DNA of 64,000 bases from Thermanaerovibrio velox DSM 12556 (lineage in GTDB: Bacteria > Synergistota > Synergistia > Synergistales > Synergistaceae). This document shows positions 48,285 through 56,815 of the stretch, piece by piece. Position numbers and translations under genes: made by a program. The stretch is taken from positions 806,001 through 870,000 of the forward strand of contig NZ_CM001377.1 in NCBI RefSeq assembly GCF_000237825.1. Reading direction: 5' to 3'. The notes under the pieces are model-generated. The model worked only from the letters and a program-made list of their open reading frames with translations. It did not search any database and was not told the origin of the DNA. Position 1 is the first letter of the stretch. The number at the start of each line of letters is the position of its first letter.

Positions 48285-49279
48285 CACCGATCCCCTTCTT
48301 TGACCTCGTGGAGAAGTTTCAACGATGGATAGTTGTATCTCACGAAAAACCCGATGGGGATACCTTGGGCTGTGGAAGCGCAGTCTCTTCGGTTCTAAGG
48401 TCCATGGGCAAGAAGGTCATTTGGTGTGGTCCTAGTGACATGCCCCAGATATATAGTTTTTTCAGTTCTTCTGGGGAGTATATCCGTTTCAGTGATCCAA
48501 GAGATGTAAGGTCCTCCTTGGGAGATGACCCTGTTGGGTGGTTTTTCTTAGACTTGAGCGACTTCACTAGGGCCATGGAGTATATACCCCGCTTGAGCGG
48601 GGATGTGGTGGTAAACGTGGATCACCACGGGGACAACACGTTTTTTGGGGATTACAACTGGGTTGATCCATCCGCTGCGGCGGTGGGTGAGATGGTGGCT
48701 CGCATGTTCCGCGATCTTGATATTCCCCTATCAGGGTCGGTTGCAACGGATCTTTACGTTGCTATTGCCACGGACACGGGTTTCTTTAGGTTTAGCTCGG
48801 TGACTCCTGTGACCTTTGATGTTGCGGGGTTTCTTTTGTCCAGGGGTGTTGACGTAGCCTTTTTGGATGATGCGTTGAACAGGTCGATGGATGAGGGGAT
48901 ACTTCATCTGTGGGGCAAGGCCTTGTGTCGGGTTGCCTCATCGGGTGATGGTTTAGTCGTGGTGTCTTGGTTGGACGAGGATGATTTTAGACAATGCGGT
49001 TGCGGTCCCGCTTCCACCGAAGGGTTGGTCAATTTGATATTCTCAACCCCCAAGTCCATGGTGGGTGCCATGGTTAGCCGGGATTGTGGGGATGTATCAA
49101 GGGTGAGTCTTAGGACCCGTAGGCCTGTCAACGCCAGGGAGATAGCGGCTTTGTTCGGCGGCGGAGGCCATGAAAGAGCGGCAGGGTTCAGGCTCAATAT
49201 GTCTCCGGAGGAGGGGGCCAGGATGCTTTTAGGAGAGCTGGTATCTCATGTGCTTCAGTGGATTTCTTCTGATAGATAA
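48281..49279 (+). CDS. nrnA: DHH-family phosphoesterase, NrnA-like
   Basis: Expected to degrade nano-RNA and to convert 3'-phosphoadenosine 5'-phosphate to AMP. 332 residues. DHH domain motifs: SHEKPDGDTLGCGSAVSSVL, LDLSDFTRA, VNVDHHGDNTFFGDYNWVDPSAAAVGE and ATDTGFFRFSSV; DHHA1 motif GGGGHERAAGF at the C-terminal end. Position between rbfA and truB is the usual one in Bacillus-like operons. GTG start at 48281. Confidence 0.93.
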   Translation: MTPIPFFDLVEKFQRWIVVSHEKPDGDTLGCGSAVSSVLRSMGKKVIWCGPSDMPQIYSFFSSSGEYIRFSDPRDVRSSLGDDPVGWFFLDLSDFTRAMEYIPRLSGDVVVNVDHHGDNTFFGDYNWVDPSAAAVGEMVARMFRDLDIPLSGSVATDLYVAIATDTGFFRFSSVTPVTFDVAGFLLSRGVDVAFLDDALNRSMDEGILHLWGKALCRVASSGDGLVVVSWLDEDDFRQCGCGPASTEGLVNLIFSTPKSMVGAMVSRDCGDVSRVSLRTRRPVNAREIAALFGGGGHERAAGFRLNMSPEEGARMLLGELVSHVLQWISSDR

Positions 49280-50159
49280 GGAGGAGGGGCTTCGAAGCAC
49301 CGCCTGTGTGGAACTTATGCGGTTGAAGCTTGGCAGGTCCGTTAAGGTGGGGCATGCTGGTACCTTGGATTCAGGGGCTACCGGGCTTTTGGTCCTACTT
49401 GTAGGGCGTTCTACCCGTCTGTCTGAGATTGTAATGTCCTTTACCAAAGAATACTTTGTTGACGGGGTGCTGGGGGTCTCCACTGATACCGATGACATGA
49501 CAGGTCATGTCATTCAACGAGAGAAGCCACCTAGGATTTCACCGGAGCAGATGGATCGTGTGATAGCCTCGATGTTGGGTTGCAGGTTTCAGCGTCCTCC
49601 TGCTATATCCGCGGTCCACGTAGGAGGTAGAAGGGCTCATGAGATCAGCAGGTCTGGTGAGCTACCGGACATAGCCCCTAGGGAGGTTATGATCCGTCGC
49701 ATAGATGTACTAAGGTATCCCGATGCTGATGGGGTGTTCTCCCTTAAAGTGTTGTGTGGCAAGGGTACGTATATTCGGTCACTGATCAGGGATATCGGGA
49801 CGGCCCTTGGGACCTCTGCATCGGTGTTAAAGCTTCGCAGGACCTCTGTTGGCCCTTTATCTTCGGAAAATGCGTTGCCATCTTCAGTGGCCCGGGATCT
49901 TTGCAAGGAGGATCTGCTTGCCCATGTAATACCTGCTTCTGAGGTCCTCTCCATTTTGCCCTTTGGTGAGGTGCCGGAGCGTTTGGACAAGCAATGCGTT
50001 AATGGTGGATTCATATATGCTAGGGATCTTGTGGGTTTCCGTATCTCCCCGGGGCTCATAGCCGGTGGTGCGGTTCTTGTGAGGCATTCGGCCGGTGGTG
50101 GTATATATCGGCTTGCCGATGGGGGGCGGCTGGATTGCATGGTGAATATGGTGCTTTAA
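49248..50159 (+). CDS. truB: tRNA pseudouridine(55) synthase
   Basis: Makes pseudouridine 55 in the T arm of nearly all tRNAs. 303 residues. Motifs: GFLLIDKEEGLRSTACVELM start, GHAGTLDSGATGLLVLLVG with the catalytic Asp, KEYFVDGVLGVSTDTDD, QRPPAISAVHVGGRRAHE, and KVLCGKGTYIRSLIRDIG. A C-terminal PUA-like region follows. ATG 49248 lies 32 bases inside nrnA. Confidence 0.96.
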   Translation: MCFSGFLLIDKEEGLRSTACVELMRLKLGRSVKVGHAGTLDSGATGLLVLLVGRSTRLSEIVMSFTKEYFVDGVLGVSTDTDDMTGHVIQREKPPRISPEQMDRVIASMLGCRFQRPPAISAVHVGGRRAHEISRSGELPDIAPREVMIRRIDVLRYPDADGVFSLKVLCGKGTYIRSLIRDIGTALGTSASVLKLRRTSVGPLSSENALPSSVARDLCKEDLLAHVIPASEVLSILPFGEVPERLDKQCVNGGFIYARDLVGFRISPGLIAGGAVLVRHSAGGGIYRLADGGRLDCMVNMVL

Positions 50160-50181
50160 TCGATATCGGGGGTTTGGCCTC

Positions 50182-51138
50182 ATGATATGGGTCATGGGAT
50201 ATTTCGATGGGTTTCACCTTGGGCATCAGCTCCTTCTGAAGGAGGCTAGGAGAGCTGCCAAGGAGAGGGGAAGAGGTTGGGGCGTCCTGTCCTTTACAGC
50301 TCATCCAAGAGAGGTCCTTTTAGATAAGCCTATGGGTCTCCTTTTCAGCAGGCGGGAGAGAAAGATCCTGTCGAGGTACCTTGGGGTGCCTGTTATGGAG
50401 GAGATCCCCTTCGATAGGTCTGTAGCGGAGATGTCGCCGAGTGACTTCCTTCATGTGGTTGAAAGGAAGCTAGCCCCATCTGGGATAGTGGTGGGGGAGA
50501 ATTTTCGTTTTGGTCGTGGAAGGGTTGGAGACATAGGTTTTTTAAGGGATTTTTCCGCTAGCCGGGGTTGGTTTTTCAAGGCTCTTAAGTGCCTTGAGCT
50601 GGATGGAGAGTTGGTTAGCAGCACCAGGATAAGGGGTTTTGTGGAATCTGGGGCCGTTTACGAGGCGAATAGGTTGCTAGGATATCCGTTTATGATGCTG
50701 GGAAGGGTTGTTCGTGGAGATGGCAGGGGACGTGGTTTGGGGTTCCCCACCGCCAACATATCACTTCCTCACGCAAAACTCATTCCTGGCAGGGGTGTAT
50801 ATGCAGCTGTCGCCTGGGTAGGGGGGGAGTGGCGGGGCGCTGCTTTGAACATAGGATATAACCCCACATTTCAAGGGGTTCGTTCCCTCCGGGTAGAAGC
50901 TCACCTTATCGGTTTTCATGAGGATATATATGGTTCTGATATCGTTATATTTCCGTTGAAGATGATAAGGGATGAAAGGCGATTTAGCTCCTCCTGCGAA
51001 TTGATTAAGCAGATGGAGAGGGATGTTGAGGAGGCTCGCCGAATTTCTATCGAGGTGCCTCAAGGGTTTATAGAGCACATGGGTAGTGTGTTAGTTGACG
51101 AAATGCCCGTTGTGATGAAGGCGAAAAAAATTCCGTAA
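50182..51138 (+). CDS. ribF: Bifunctional riboflavin kinase / FAD synthetase
   Basis: Converts riboflavin to FMN and FAD. 318 residues. N-terminal nucleotidyltransferase with GYFDGFHLGHQLLL (HxGH-like) and DFLHVVERKLAPSGIVVGENFRFGRGRVGD; C-terminal kinase with GRVVRGDGRGRGLGFPTANI and NIGYNPTF. The protein starts unusually close to the HxGH motif (MIWVMGYFDGFHLGH), lacking the usual 15-residue lead. ATG 50182 is 23 bases after truB. Completes the flavin route begun by the rib genes at 30.7-34.3 kb. Operon probably ends here. Confidence 0.95.
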   Translation: MIWVMGYFDGFHLGHQLLLKEARRAAKERGRGWGVLSFTAHPREVLLDKPMGLLFSRRERKILSRYLGVPVMEEIPFDRSVAEMSPSDFLHVVERKLAPSGIVVGENFRFGRGRVGDIGFLRDFSASRGWFFKALKCLELDGELVSSTRIRGFVESGAVYEANRLLGYPFMMLGRVVRGDGRGRGLGFPTANISLPHAKLIPGRGVYAAVAWVGGEWRGAALNIGYNPTFQGVRSLRVEAHLIGFHEDIYGSDIVIFPLKMIRDERRFSSSCELIKQMERDVEEARRISIEVPQGFIEHMGSVLVDEMPVVMKAKKIP

Positions 51139-51151
51139 ATTGACCAGATCC

Positions 51152-51180
51152 TTGACATGGTGGATATGGCTGGGTATTAT
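51152..51180 (+). promoter_or_regulatory. Strong promoter of tRNA-Arg(CCT)
   Basis: TTGACA at 51152-51157 and TATTAT at 51175-51180 are separated by exactly 17 bases and lie 17 bases before the tRNA. This is a near-consensus housekeeping promoter and the clearest -35/-10 pair in this part of the window. Confidence 0.85.
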
Positions 51181-51196
51181 GTACGCCGTGATGTGC

Positions 51197-51273
51197 GGGC
51201 CCATAGCTCAGCAGGATAGAGCGACGGCCTCCTAAGCCGTAGGTCGCCAGTTCGACTCTGGCTGGGCCCGCCA
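51197..51273 (+). tRNA. tRNA-Arg (anticodon CCT)
   Basis: Cloverleaf of 77 bases with encoded CCA. Acceptor GGGCCCA/TGGGCCC with G discriminator, D arm AGCTCAGCAGGATAGAGC, anticodon stem ACGGC/GCCGT with loop CTCCTAA (anticodon CCT, reads AGG, a frequent codon here), T loop TTCGACT. Has its own promoter and terminator. Confidence 0.96.
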
Positions 51274-51282
51274 TGATGCGAC

Positions 51283-51314
51283 AGCCCTGACGTGGTAGCC
51301 ATGTCAGGGCTTTT
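51283..51314 (+). terminator. Terminator of tRNA-Arg(CCT)
   Basis: AGCCCTGAC and GTCAGGGCT form a 9-bp stem, extended by GTGG/CCAT, with a TAG tip and TTTT following. Confidence 0.85.
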
Positions 51315-51375
51315 AGTTTGGCCTTAAATGGCTGATTAATTTTTATTTTTTGTTTTTTGTGGCGGGGTTTGGTGT

Positions 51376-51837
51376 ATGCTCAAATGGTTGCTTCCCTTGG
51401 CGATGCTCTTATCGTTGTCTATCCAAATGGTCCCTCTTGGGTTCAAGCTAGTTGTGAGGGATCAGCGTGGTGTAGAGGTTTTTAGTTTGCCTATTTATCT
51501 TGGCTCAAGGTTGGTATTGCGCTCCGAGCATTCTTTGGAGAGGTCCCAGATGGAGGATCAAGTGGTTATCTGTGATGGCAAGCTTTGGATATGGAGCACT
51601 GCGGTTAGGACTTACAATGCCGGTATTCCAACGGAGGTCCCCGTGGGGGGTGTTTTCCTAAGAGATGGGGAGTGGGATGTATTTTTAGGGGGAAGACGTC
51701 CACTTCCTGATGATTTTAGATACAGGGTTGGCAATGCAATGTTTGGTAAGAATCAGATGTTTTTTTGCGGCGAGCGGTGGGATCTTTTTAAGGTTTTCCC
51801 AAATAGGGTATTGAATTTCCGTTTGGAAGCAAGGTGA
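51376..51837 (+). CDS. DUF1850 protein associated with a TRAP transporter
   Basis: 153 residues, start ATG 51376. A single N-terminal hydrophobic helix (LLPLAMLLSLSIQMV) serves as signal or anchor, followed by a small extracytoplasmic beta domain with FSLPIYLGSRLVLRSEHSLERSQMEDQV, where the YxHSvExs-like motif of the DUF1850 family is recognisable. In many genomes this family lies next to TAXI-type TRAP permeases, as here; its function is unknown but probably part of uptake or substrate handling. The ~100 bases that follow hold no clear feature. The substrate-binding TAXI protein is not seen here. Confidence 0.8.
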   Translation: MLKWLLPLAMLLSLSIQMVPLGFKLVVRDQRGVEVFSLPIYLGSRLVLRSEHSLERSQMEDQVVICDGKLWIWSTAVRTYNAGIPTEVPVGGVFLRDGEWDVFLGGRRPLPDDFRYRVGNAMFGKNQMFFCGERWDLFKVFPNRVLNFRLEAR

Positions 51838-51939
51838 TTAGGTTGGGGGGGTGATGCTGAGCGAGGGGCATGGACTTTAGCCTGTGTCAAGTGTTAGCTT
51901 CCCAAGCTTTACTATTTGTTGGCTGTAGAATGGGGGTAG

Positions 51940-53911
51940 GTGGATTTGAGCGAGAAGGATCTTGAGGTTGGTAATGTGGTTGCTGATAGTCCGGGTGGCG
52001 GTACGATCGATATCGACGAGATAGTTAGAAAGTATGATACGGAGGCGAGGTTTAGAAGCCTTAAGGGTTGGCAGGGGGCTTTAGTGACTGTCATAGCGGT
52101 TGCTATGTCGGTGTTCCATTTCTACACTGCTGGGTTTGGCCTTTTGGATGCGGTTAAACAGGGGGCTGTGCACCTGGCTTTCACCCTATCTCTCGTGTTC
52201 CTGCTCTACCCGATATCAAGTAAGTCTGCAAAGGATAAGATCCCTTGGTACGACGTGCTTCTTGCTCTGGGGGCTGCATATGGTTCCCTCTATCTAGTTA
52301 TCAACTTTGACGCCTTAAGTGCCAGGTCTGGTCTTCCCACCACCATGGACCTGGCTATGGGTTTTATGACCATGGCATTGCTCATGGAGGCTACCCGAAG
52401 GATATCCAACCCGGTGTTGCCGATATTGGCGCTGCTCTCCCTGATATATTGCTACTTTGGTAGGAGCATGCCGTCCATATTGGCTCATCGAGGTTTTTCG
52501 ATCCCTCGAATAGTTAACCATATGTACTTGGGTACCGAGGGGATATTTGGGGTTCCCCTTGGTGTTTCCTCAACCTTTGTGTTCATGTTCATCCTTTTTG
52601 GTGCGGTGCTTGAGAAGACTGGGATGGGGCGGTTCATAATAGACCTGTCCCTTGCTTTAGCTGGTTGGTCTACTGGTGGCCCTGCCAAGGTGGCGGTTTT
52701 GAGCTCCGGTCTTATGGGGACGATATCCGGGTCTTCCGTGGCCAACGTTTGTACTACCGGCATGTTTACCATACCTCTGATGAAGAGCGTGGGCTACAAA
52801 CCCCATTTTGCAGGAGCCGTTGAGGCGGTGGCCTCCACAGGTGGTCAGATAATGCCTCCGGTCAGTGGGGGCTGGAGCGTTCATATTGGCTCAGATATTG
52901 GGGGTGCCCTACATTGAGGTGGCCATCGCAGCCATAGTCCCGGCGCTCCTATACTATGGCGGAGTGCTTGTTCAGGTTCACCTGGAGGCTACCCGGTTGG
53001 GGCTTAAGGGCATACCTAGGGATCAGCTGCCGCCGTTGCTTCCACTTTTGAAGTCCCAGGGGTTCCTTTTGATCCCCCTGGTGGTCATCGTGTACTTCCT
53101 CTTGGCTGGCTACACCCCGTTGAAGGCCGCCTTCAACGGCATCATTGCCAGTTACTTGCTCTCTTTCCTTAACAAGGATACCAGGCTTACGCCCAAGCGC
53201 CTGATAGAGGCCTTTGAGGCTGGTGCTAGGGGGGCTATTGGTGTTGCCTGCGCCTGTGCTACCGTTGGCATAGTGGTCGGCATGGCTACTTTGACCGGCC
53301 TGGCCCTTCGGGTTGCGGGTACTATCATTGCCCTATCGGGTGGAAAGCTCTTGAACACCCTGGTGCTCGCCATGGTCTCCAGTATCTTGCTGGGTACGGG
53401 GCTTCCTACCACAGCCAACTTCATAATAACCAGCATGATGGTCGCTCCCTCGCTTCTTCAGCTTGGGGTTCCCGCTATGGCGGCCTACATGTTTGTCTTC
53501 TACTTTGGGATTGCTGCGGATCTTAGCCCCCCTGTTGCGCTGGCTGCCTATGCTGGGGCTGGAATAGCCGGCTCTGACCCTATGAAGACCGGGTTTACCG
53601 CCTTTAAGCTGGCCTTGGCAGGCTTCTTGGTGCCTTACATATATGTTTACAACCCCATGATACTGCTAATAGGGTATGAGCCGTTGCCCTTTGCCCAAGC
53701 GGTTGTCACTGCGGTGATAGGTATATTCCTCTTGGGGATGTCCACCATAGGGTTTTATAAGGCCGAGATGTCATGGCCCTTTAGGATATTGGCCATGATC
53801 GGAGCCCTTGGTTTGCTGATACCGGGTACTAAGACTGACATCATGGGTCTTTCAATATTGGTGGTCATCCACCTCTGGCAGACCATGAAGGCTAGAAAGG
53901 CAAGCTCTTAG
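51940..53911 (+). pseudogene. TRAP transporter fused permease (4TM+12TM, TAXI type), frameshifted as sequenced
   Basis: Integral inner-membrane permease that imports an organic or amino acid driven by an ion gradient. As written two frames: 325 residues from GTG 51940, ending at TGA 52915-52917, and 348 residues from 52865 to 53911. Joined they make a full fused DctQ-DctM protein of about 650 residues: N-terminal small-subunit region, then the repeated TRAP-M motifs (GTEGIFGVPLGVSSTFVFMFILFGAVLEKTG, SGSSVANVCTTGMFTIPLMKSVGY, GTGLPTTANFIITSMMVAP, DLSPPVALAAYAGAGIAGSDPM). The break is one extra G at 52865: GTCAGTGGGGGCT should read GTC ATG GGG GCT to give MPPVMGAGAF. Error and true mutation are both possible. 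Confidence 0.85.
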
Positions 53912-53962
53912 GTGGGTTTAGACAGGGTGTGACCGATAACTTTTAAAGTTGTGTGGTTGGTG

Positions 53963-53968
53963 TATAAT
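53963..53968 (+). promoter_or_regulatory. Putative -10 box for ileS
   Basis: TATAAT at 53963-53968, in the 118-base gap before ileS. The best -35 is only TTTTAA around 53941-53946 (spacer 16). If used, the transcript would start about at the following hairpin. Confidence 0.4.
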
Positions 53969-53975
53969 CACTTGA

Positions 53976-54006
53976 GAGCGCCCCTTGCGCTTAGCAAGGG
54001 GCGCTC
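53976..54006 (+). terminator. Perfect 13-bp hairpin before ileS
   Basis: GAGCGCCCCTTGC pairs with GCAAGGGGCGCTC around loop GCTTA. Only CTTAT follows, so a classic T run is missing. It may end the TRAP transcript, or, given a TATAAT just upstream, be a 5' leader stem of the ileS mRNA. No T-box sequence is seen. Confidence 0.6.
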
Positions 54007-54031
54007 CTTATAGCATGAAGGGGGTATTTTG

Positions 54032-56815
54032 GTGACCACGGACTACAAGGACACGCTTCGATTGCCCAAGACTGACTTCCCGATGAAGGCCAACCTGGCC
54101 CAGAGGGAAAAGGAGTTTTTGGCCTTTTGGGCTGAGAGGGATATATATGGAAAGATGCAGGATAAACCGGATGGGGCTCCTACCTTTGTGTTACACGATG
54201 GGCCTCCTTACGCCAATGGCCACATACACATAGGGACTGCGTTTAATAAGATTCTCAAAGACTTTATCCCAAAGTACAAGTCCATGAGGGGGTATAGGGC
54301 TCCTTACGTCCCCGGGTGGGATACCCACGGATTGCCCATAGAGCTTAAGGTCCTTAAGGAAGAAGGGGTTGATAAGGATCAACTTTCCCCGGTAGACCTG
54401 AGGGCCAAGTGTGCCAAGTATGCTTTGGGTTTCGTGGATGTTCAAAGGGAGGAGTTTAAGCGTCTTGGGGTTTTGGGGGATTGGGATAATCCCTATCTCA
54501 CCCTTAGACCAGAGTATGAGGCTGCTCAAATAGAGGCATTTGCCGACATGGTGGAGAAGGGATTGGTTTACAAAGGGCAGAAGCCGGTGTTCTGGTGTAC
54601 CGATTGCCAAACAGCCCTTGCTGCCGCGGAGATAGAGTACGAAGATGAGGCTTCCCCTTCAATCTACGTGGCTTATCCAATGAGAAAGCTTAGCGAGTCC
54701 ATGGGGCAGATGCCGATGGATGACCTCTTCGTGGTCATATGGACCACAACGCCTTGGACACTTCCTGCCAGCATGGCGGTGGCGGTTCACCCGCAGTATC
54801 AGTATGGTGTTTTCTGTGCCTCCAACGGAAGCCGTTTGATCATGGCTGTGGAGCGCAAGGAGGCATTTGAAGCGGAGTCCGGTATTTCCCTTGGTGAGGC
54901 GATAAGGGTTTTCCCAGGGGCAGGGTTAGAGGGGGCTATTGCGGGGCATCCCTTCTATGCTGATCGGGATATCCCATTGGTATTAGCAGATTATGTGGTG
55001 CTTGACTCCGGTACCGGCTGTGTCCACACCGCCCCTGGGCATGGGGTGGAGGACTTTGAAACCGGAGTCCGATATGGGCTTGAGATCCTCAACCCTGTGG
55101 ACAACAAGGGGTTTTTTGTTAAGGACACCCCATTGGTGGGTGGCATGTCCATATCCGATGGGGCCAAGTTAGTAATGAGCACTTTGGCTGAGTCCGGTAG
55201 GCTTCTATTCAGTGGCAAGATAAAGCACTCATACCCTCACTGTTGGCGATGCAAGAGGCCTGTTATCTTCAGGTCCACCGATCAGTGGTTTGTATCCGTC
55301 CAGGCTTTCCGGGAGGATGCCATGGGGGCTATTGAGTCGGTTAAGTGGGTGCCCGCCTGGGGTAGGGACAGGATAGGCAATATGGTTAGGGACAGGTCTG
55401 ATTGGTGCATAAGCCGTCAGCGGGTCTGGGGGGTGCCAATACCGGCGTTTTACTGTGAGGATTGCAAAAAGGTCGTTGTGGAACCTCCTATGGTAAGGCG
55501 GGTTGCTCAGGTCATCCGCCGGGAGGGAAGTGATGCTTGGTGGACCAAATCGCCGGAAGAGATGCTGGGGGAGTTGTGCCGCTGTCCCCATTGTGGTTCA
55601 AACCGGCTGCGCAAGGAAAGCGACATCATGGACGTATGGTTTGACTCTGGGGTTAGCCATCTTGCGGTTCTTGAGACTCGGCAGGAACTTCGGTGGCCTG
55701 CGGATATGTATCTAGAGGGAAGCGATCAGCATCGTGGGTGGTTCCAGACATCTCTGCTGACCGGTGTTGCCACCAGGGGCAAGGCTCCTTTCCGCCAGGT
55801 CCTTACCCATGGCTTTATAGTTGATGGGCATGGGCGGAAGATGTCCAAGTCCTTGGGGAACGTTACCAGCCCTCAGGAGGTAATAGACAAGTATGGAGCG
55901 GACATACTGAGGCTTTGGGTTGCTTCCACTGATTATCGCGGTGATGTTAGGATATCAGACAGGATACTTAAAAACCTGGTTGAGTCGTACAGGAGGATAA
56001 GAAACACTGCCCGCTTCATACTAGGTAACCTGTCTGATTTTGACCCTTCCAAGCACATGGTAAGCCGTCACGATCTCATGCCCTTTGATAAATGGGCTTT
56101 GAGCAGGCTTCAGGATCTGGTGGAGAAGGTTACAAAGGGGTATGAGGAATACGAGTTCCACGTTCCATATTTTGCGGTTCATCAATTCTGTGACAACGAT
56201 ATGAGTTCTTTGTACCTTGACGTATGTAAGGACCGGTTGTACGCGGATCACTGCGATGGTCTGTCAAGGCGAAGCGCCCAAAGTGCCATGTGGGAAATAC
56301 TGATATCCCTTACCAAGATATTGGCTCCGATCCTCAGCTTTACATGTGAGGAGATATGGCAGTTTGCCCGCCAGATGGATCCTTCCCTGGAGGAGAGCGT
56401 TTTCTTGAGTGCGTGGCCTTCTGTGGACAGGACTGGCCTTGATGACGTGGAAATGAAAAACTGGTCCAGGCTGTTTGAGGTGAGGGGGGCGGTTCTACGG
56501 GCCCTTGAGCAAGCTCGTTTGAACGGGATGATAGGCAATTCCCTGGAGGCCCAGGTGGAAATGGATCTTGCAGGCTATGCCGATTTATTGAATTACTTCT
56601 CCCTGGAGTTCCTAGAGGATCTATTTATGGTGTCTGGGCTTGTTGTATCGGGTGCCATGTCTTCGGATGCACATGTTGATGAGGAGACTGGGGTTAGACT
56701 AGCGGTTTCTCACAGCCCCTATCAAAAGTGCCCCAGGTGTTGGAAGTGGAAGCAAGAAGTCAAAGATCTTGGGGTTTGTGGCCGATGTGGTGAGGTGCTC
56801 TCCAAGCTTGGATAG
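54032..56815 (+). CDS. ileS: Isoleucine--tRNA ligase
   Basis: Class I synthetase with editing. About 927 residues. Motifs: HIGH region PPYANGHIHIGTAFNKI, editing CP1 domain (TTTPWTLPASMAV), PHCWRCKRPVIFR, DQWFVSV, DVWFDSG, GSDQHRGWFQ and the KMSKS loop RKMSKSLGN. The C-terminal zinc site CPRCWKWKQEV...CGRCGE is present, so it is the bacterial long form. GTG 54032 has AAGGGGGT 6 bases upstream; TTG 54029 is also possible. The usual lspA partner does not follow; an RluD-type gene does. Confidence 0.97.
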   Translation: MTTDYKDTLRLPKTDFPMKANLAQREKEFLAFWAERDIYGKMQDKPDGAPTFVLHDGPPYANGHIHIGTAFNKILKDFIPKYKSMRGYRAPYVPGWDTHGLPIELKVLKEEGVDKDQLSPVDLRAKCAKYALGFVDVQREEFKRLGVLGDWDNPYLTLRPEYEAAQIEAFADMVEKGLVYKGQKPVFWCTDCQTALAAAEIEYEDEASPSIYVAYPMRKLSESMGQMPMDDLFVVIWTTTPWTLPASMAVAVHPQYQYGVFCASNGSRLIMAVERKEAFEAESGISLGEAIRVFPGAGLEGAIAGHPFYADRDIPLVLADYVVLDSGTGCVHTAPGHGVEDFETGVRYGLEILNPVDNKGFFVKDTPLVGGMSISDGAKLVMSTLAESGRLLFSGKIKHSYPHCWRCKRPVIFRSTDQWFVSVQAFREDAMGAIESVKWVPAWGRDRIGNMVRDRSDWCISRQRVWGVPIPAFYCEDCKKVVVEPPMVRRVAQVIRREGSDAWWTKSPEEMLGELCRCPHCGSNRLRKESDIMDVWFDSGVSHLAVLETRQELRWPADMYLEGSDQHRGWFQTSLLTGVATRGKAPFRQVLTHGFIVDGHGRKMSKSLGNVTSPQEVIDKYGADILRLWVASTDYRGDVRISDRILKNLVESYRRIRNTARFILGNLSDFDPSKHMVSRHDLMPFDKWALSRLQDLVEKVTKGYEEYEFHVPYFAVHQFCDNDMSSLYLDVCKDRLYADHCDGLSRRSAQSAMWEILISLTKILAPILSFTCEEIWQFARQMDPSLEESVFLSAWPSVDRTGLDDVEMKNWSRLFEVRGAVLRALEQARLNGMIGNSLEAQVEMDLAGYADLLNYFSLEFLEDLFMVSGLVVSGAMSSDAHVDEETGVRLAVSHSPYQKCPRCWKWKQEVKDLGVCGRCGEVLSKLG

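Noticed and set aside
52865-52917. Selenocysteine readthrough of the TGA ending the first TRAP frame
   Set aside because: The continuation of the permease is in a different frame, so reading UGA as Sec at 52915 would not restore it. The tmk first-frame stop is TAA, so it is excluded too.
53912-54028. T-box leader before ileS (also looked for before alaS, serS and cysS)
   Set aside because: No T-box consensus or specifier-loop layout was seen in any of these short leaders; only a simple hairpin precedes ileS.
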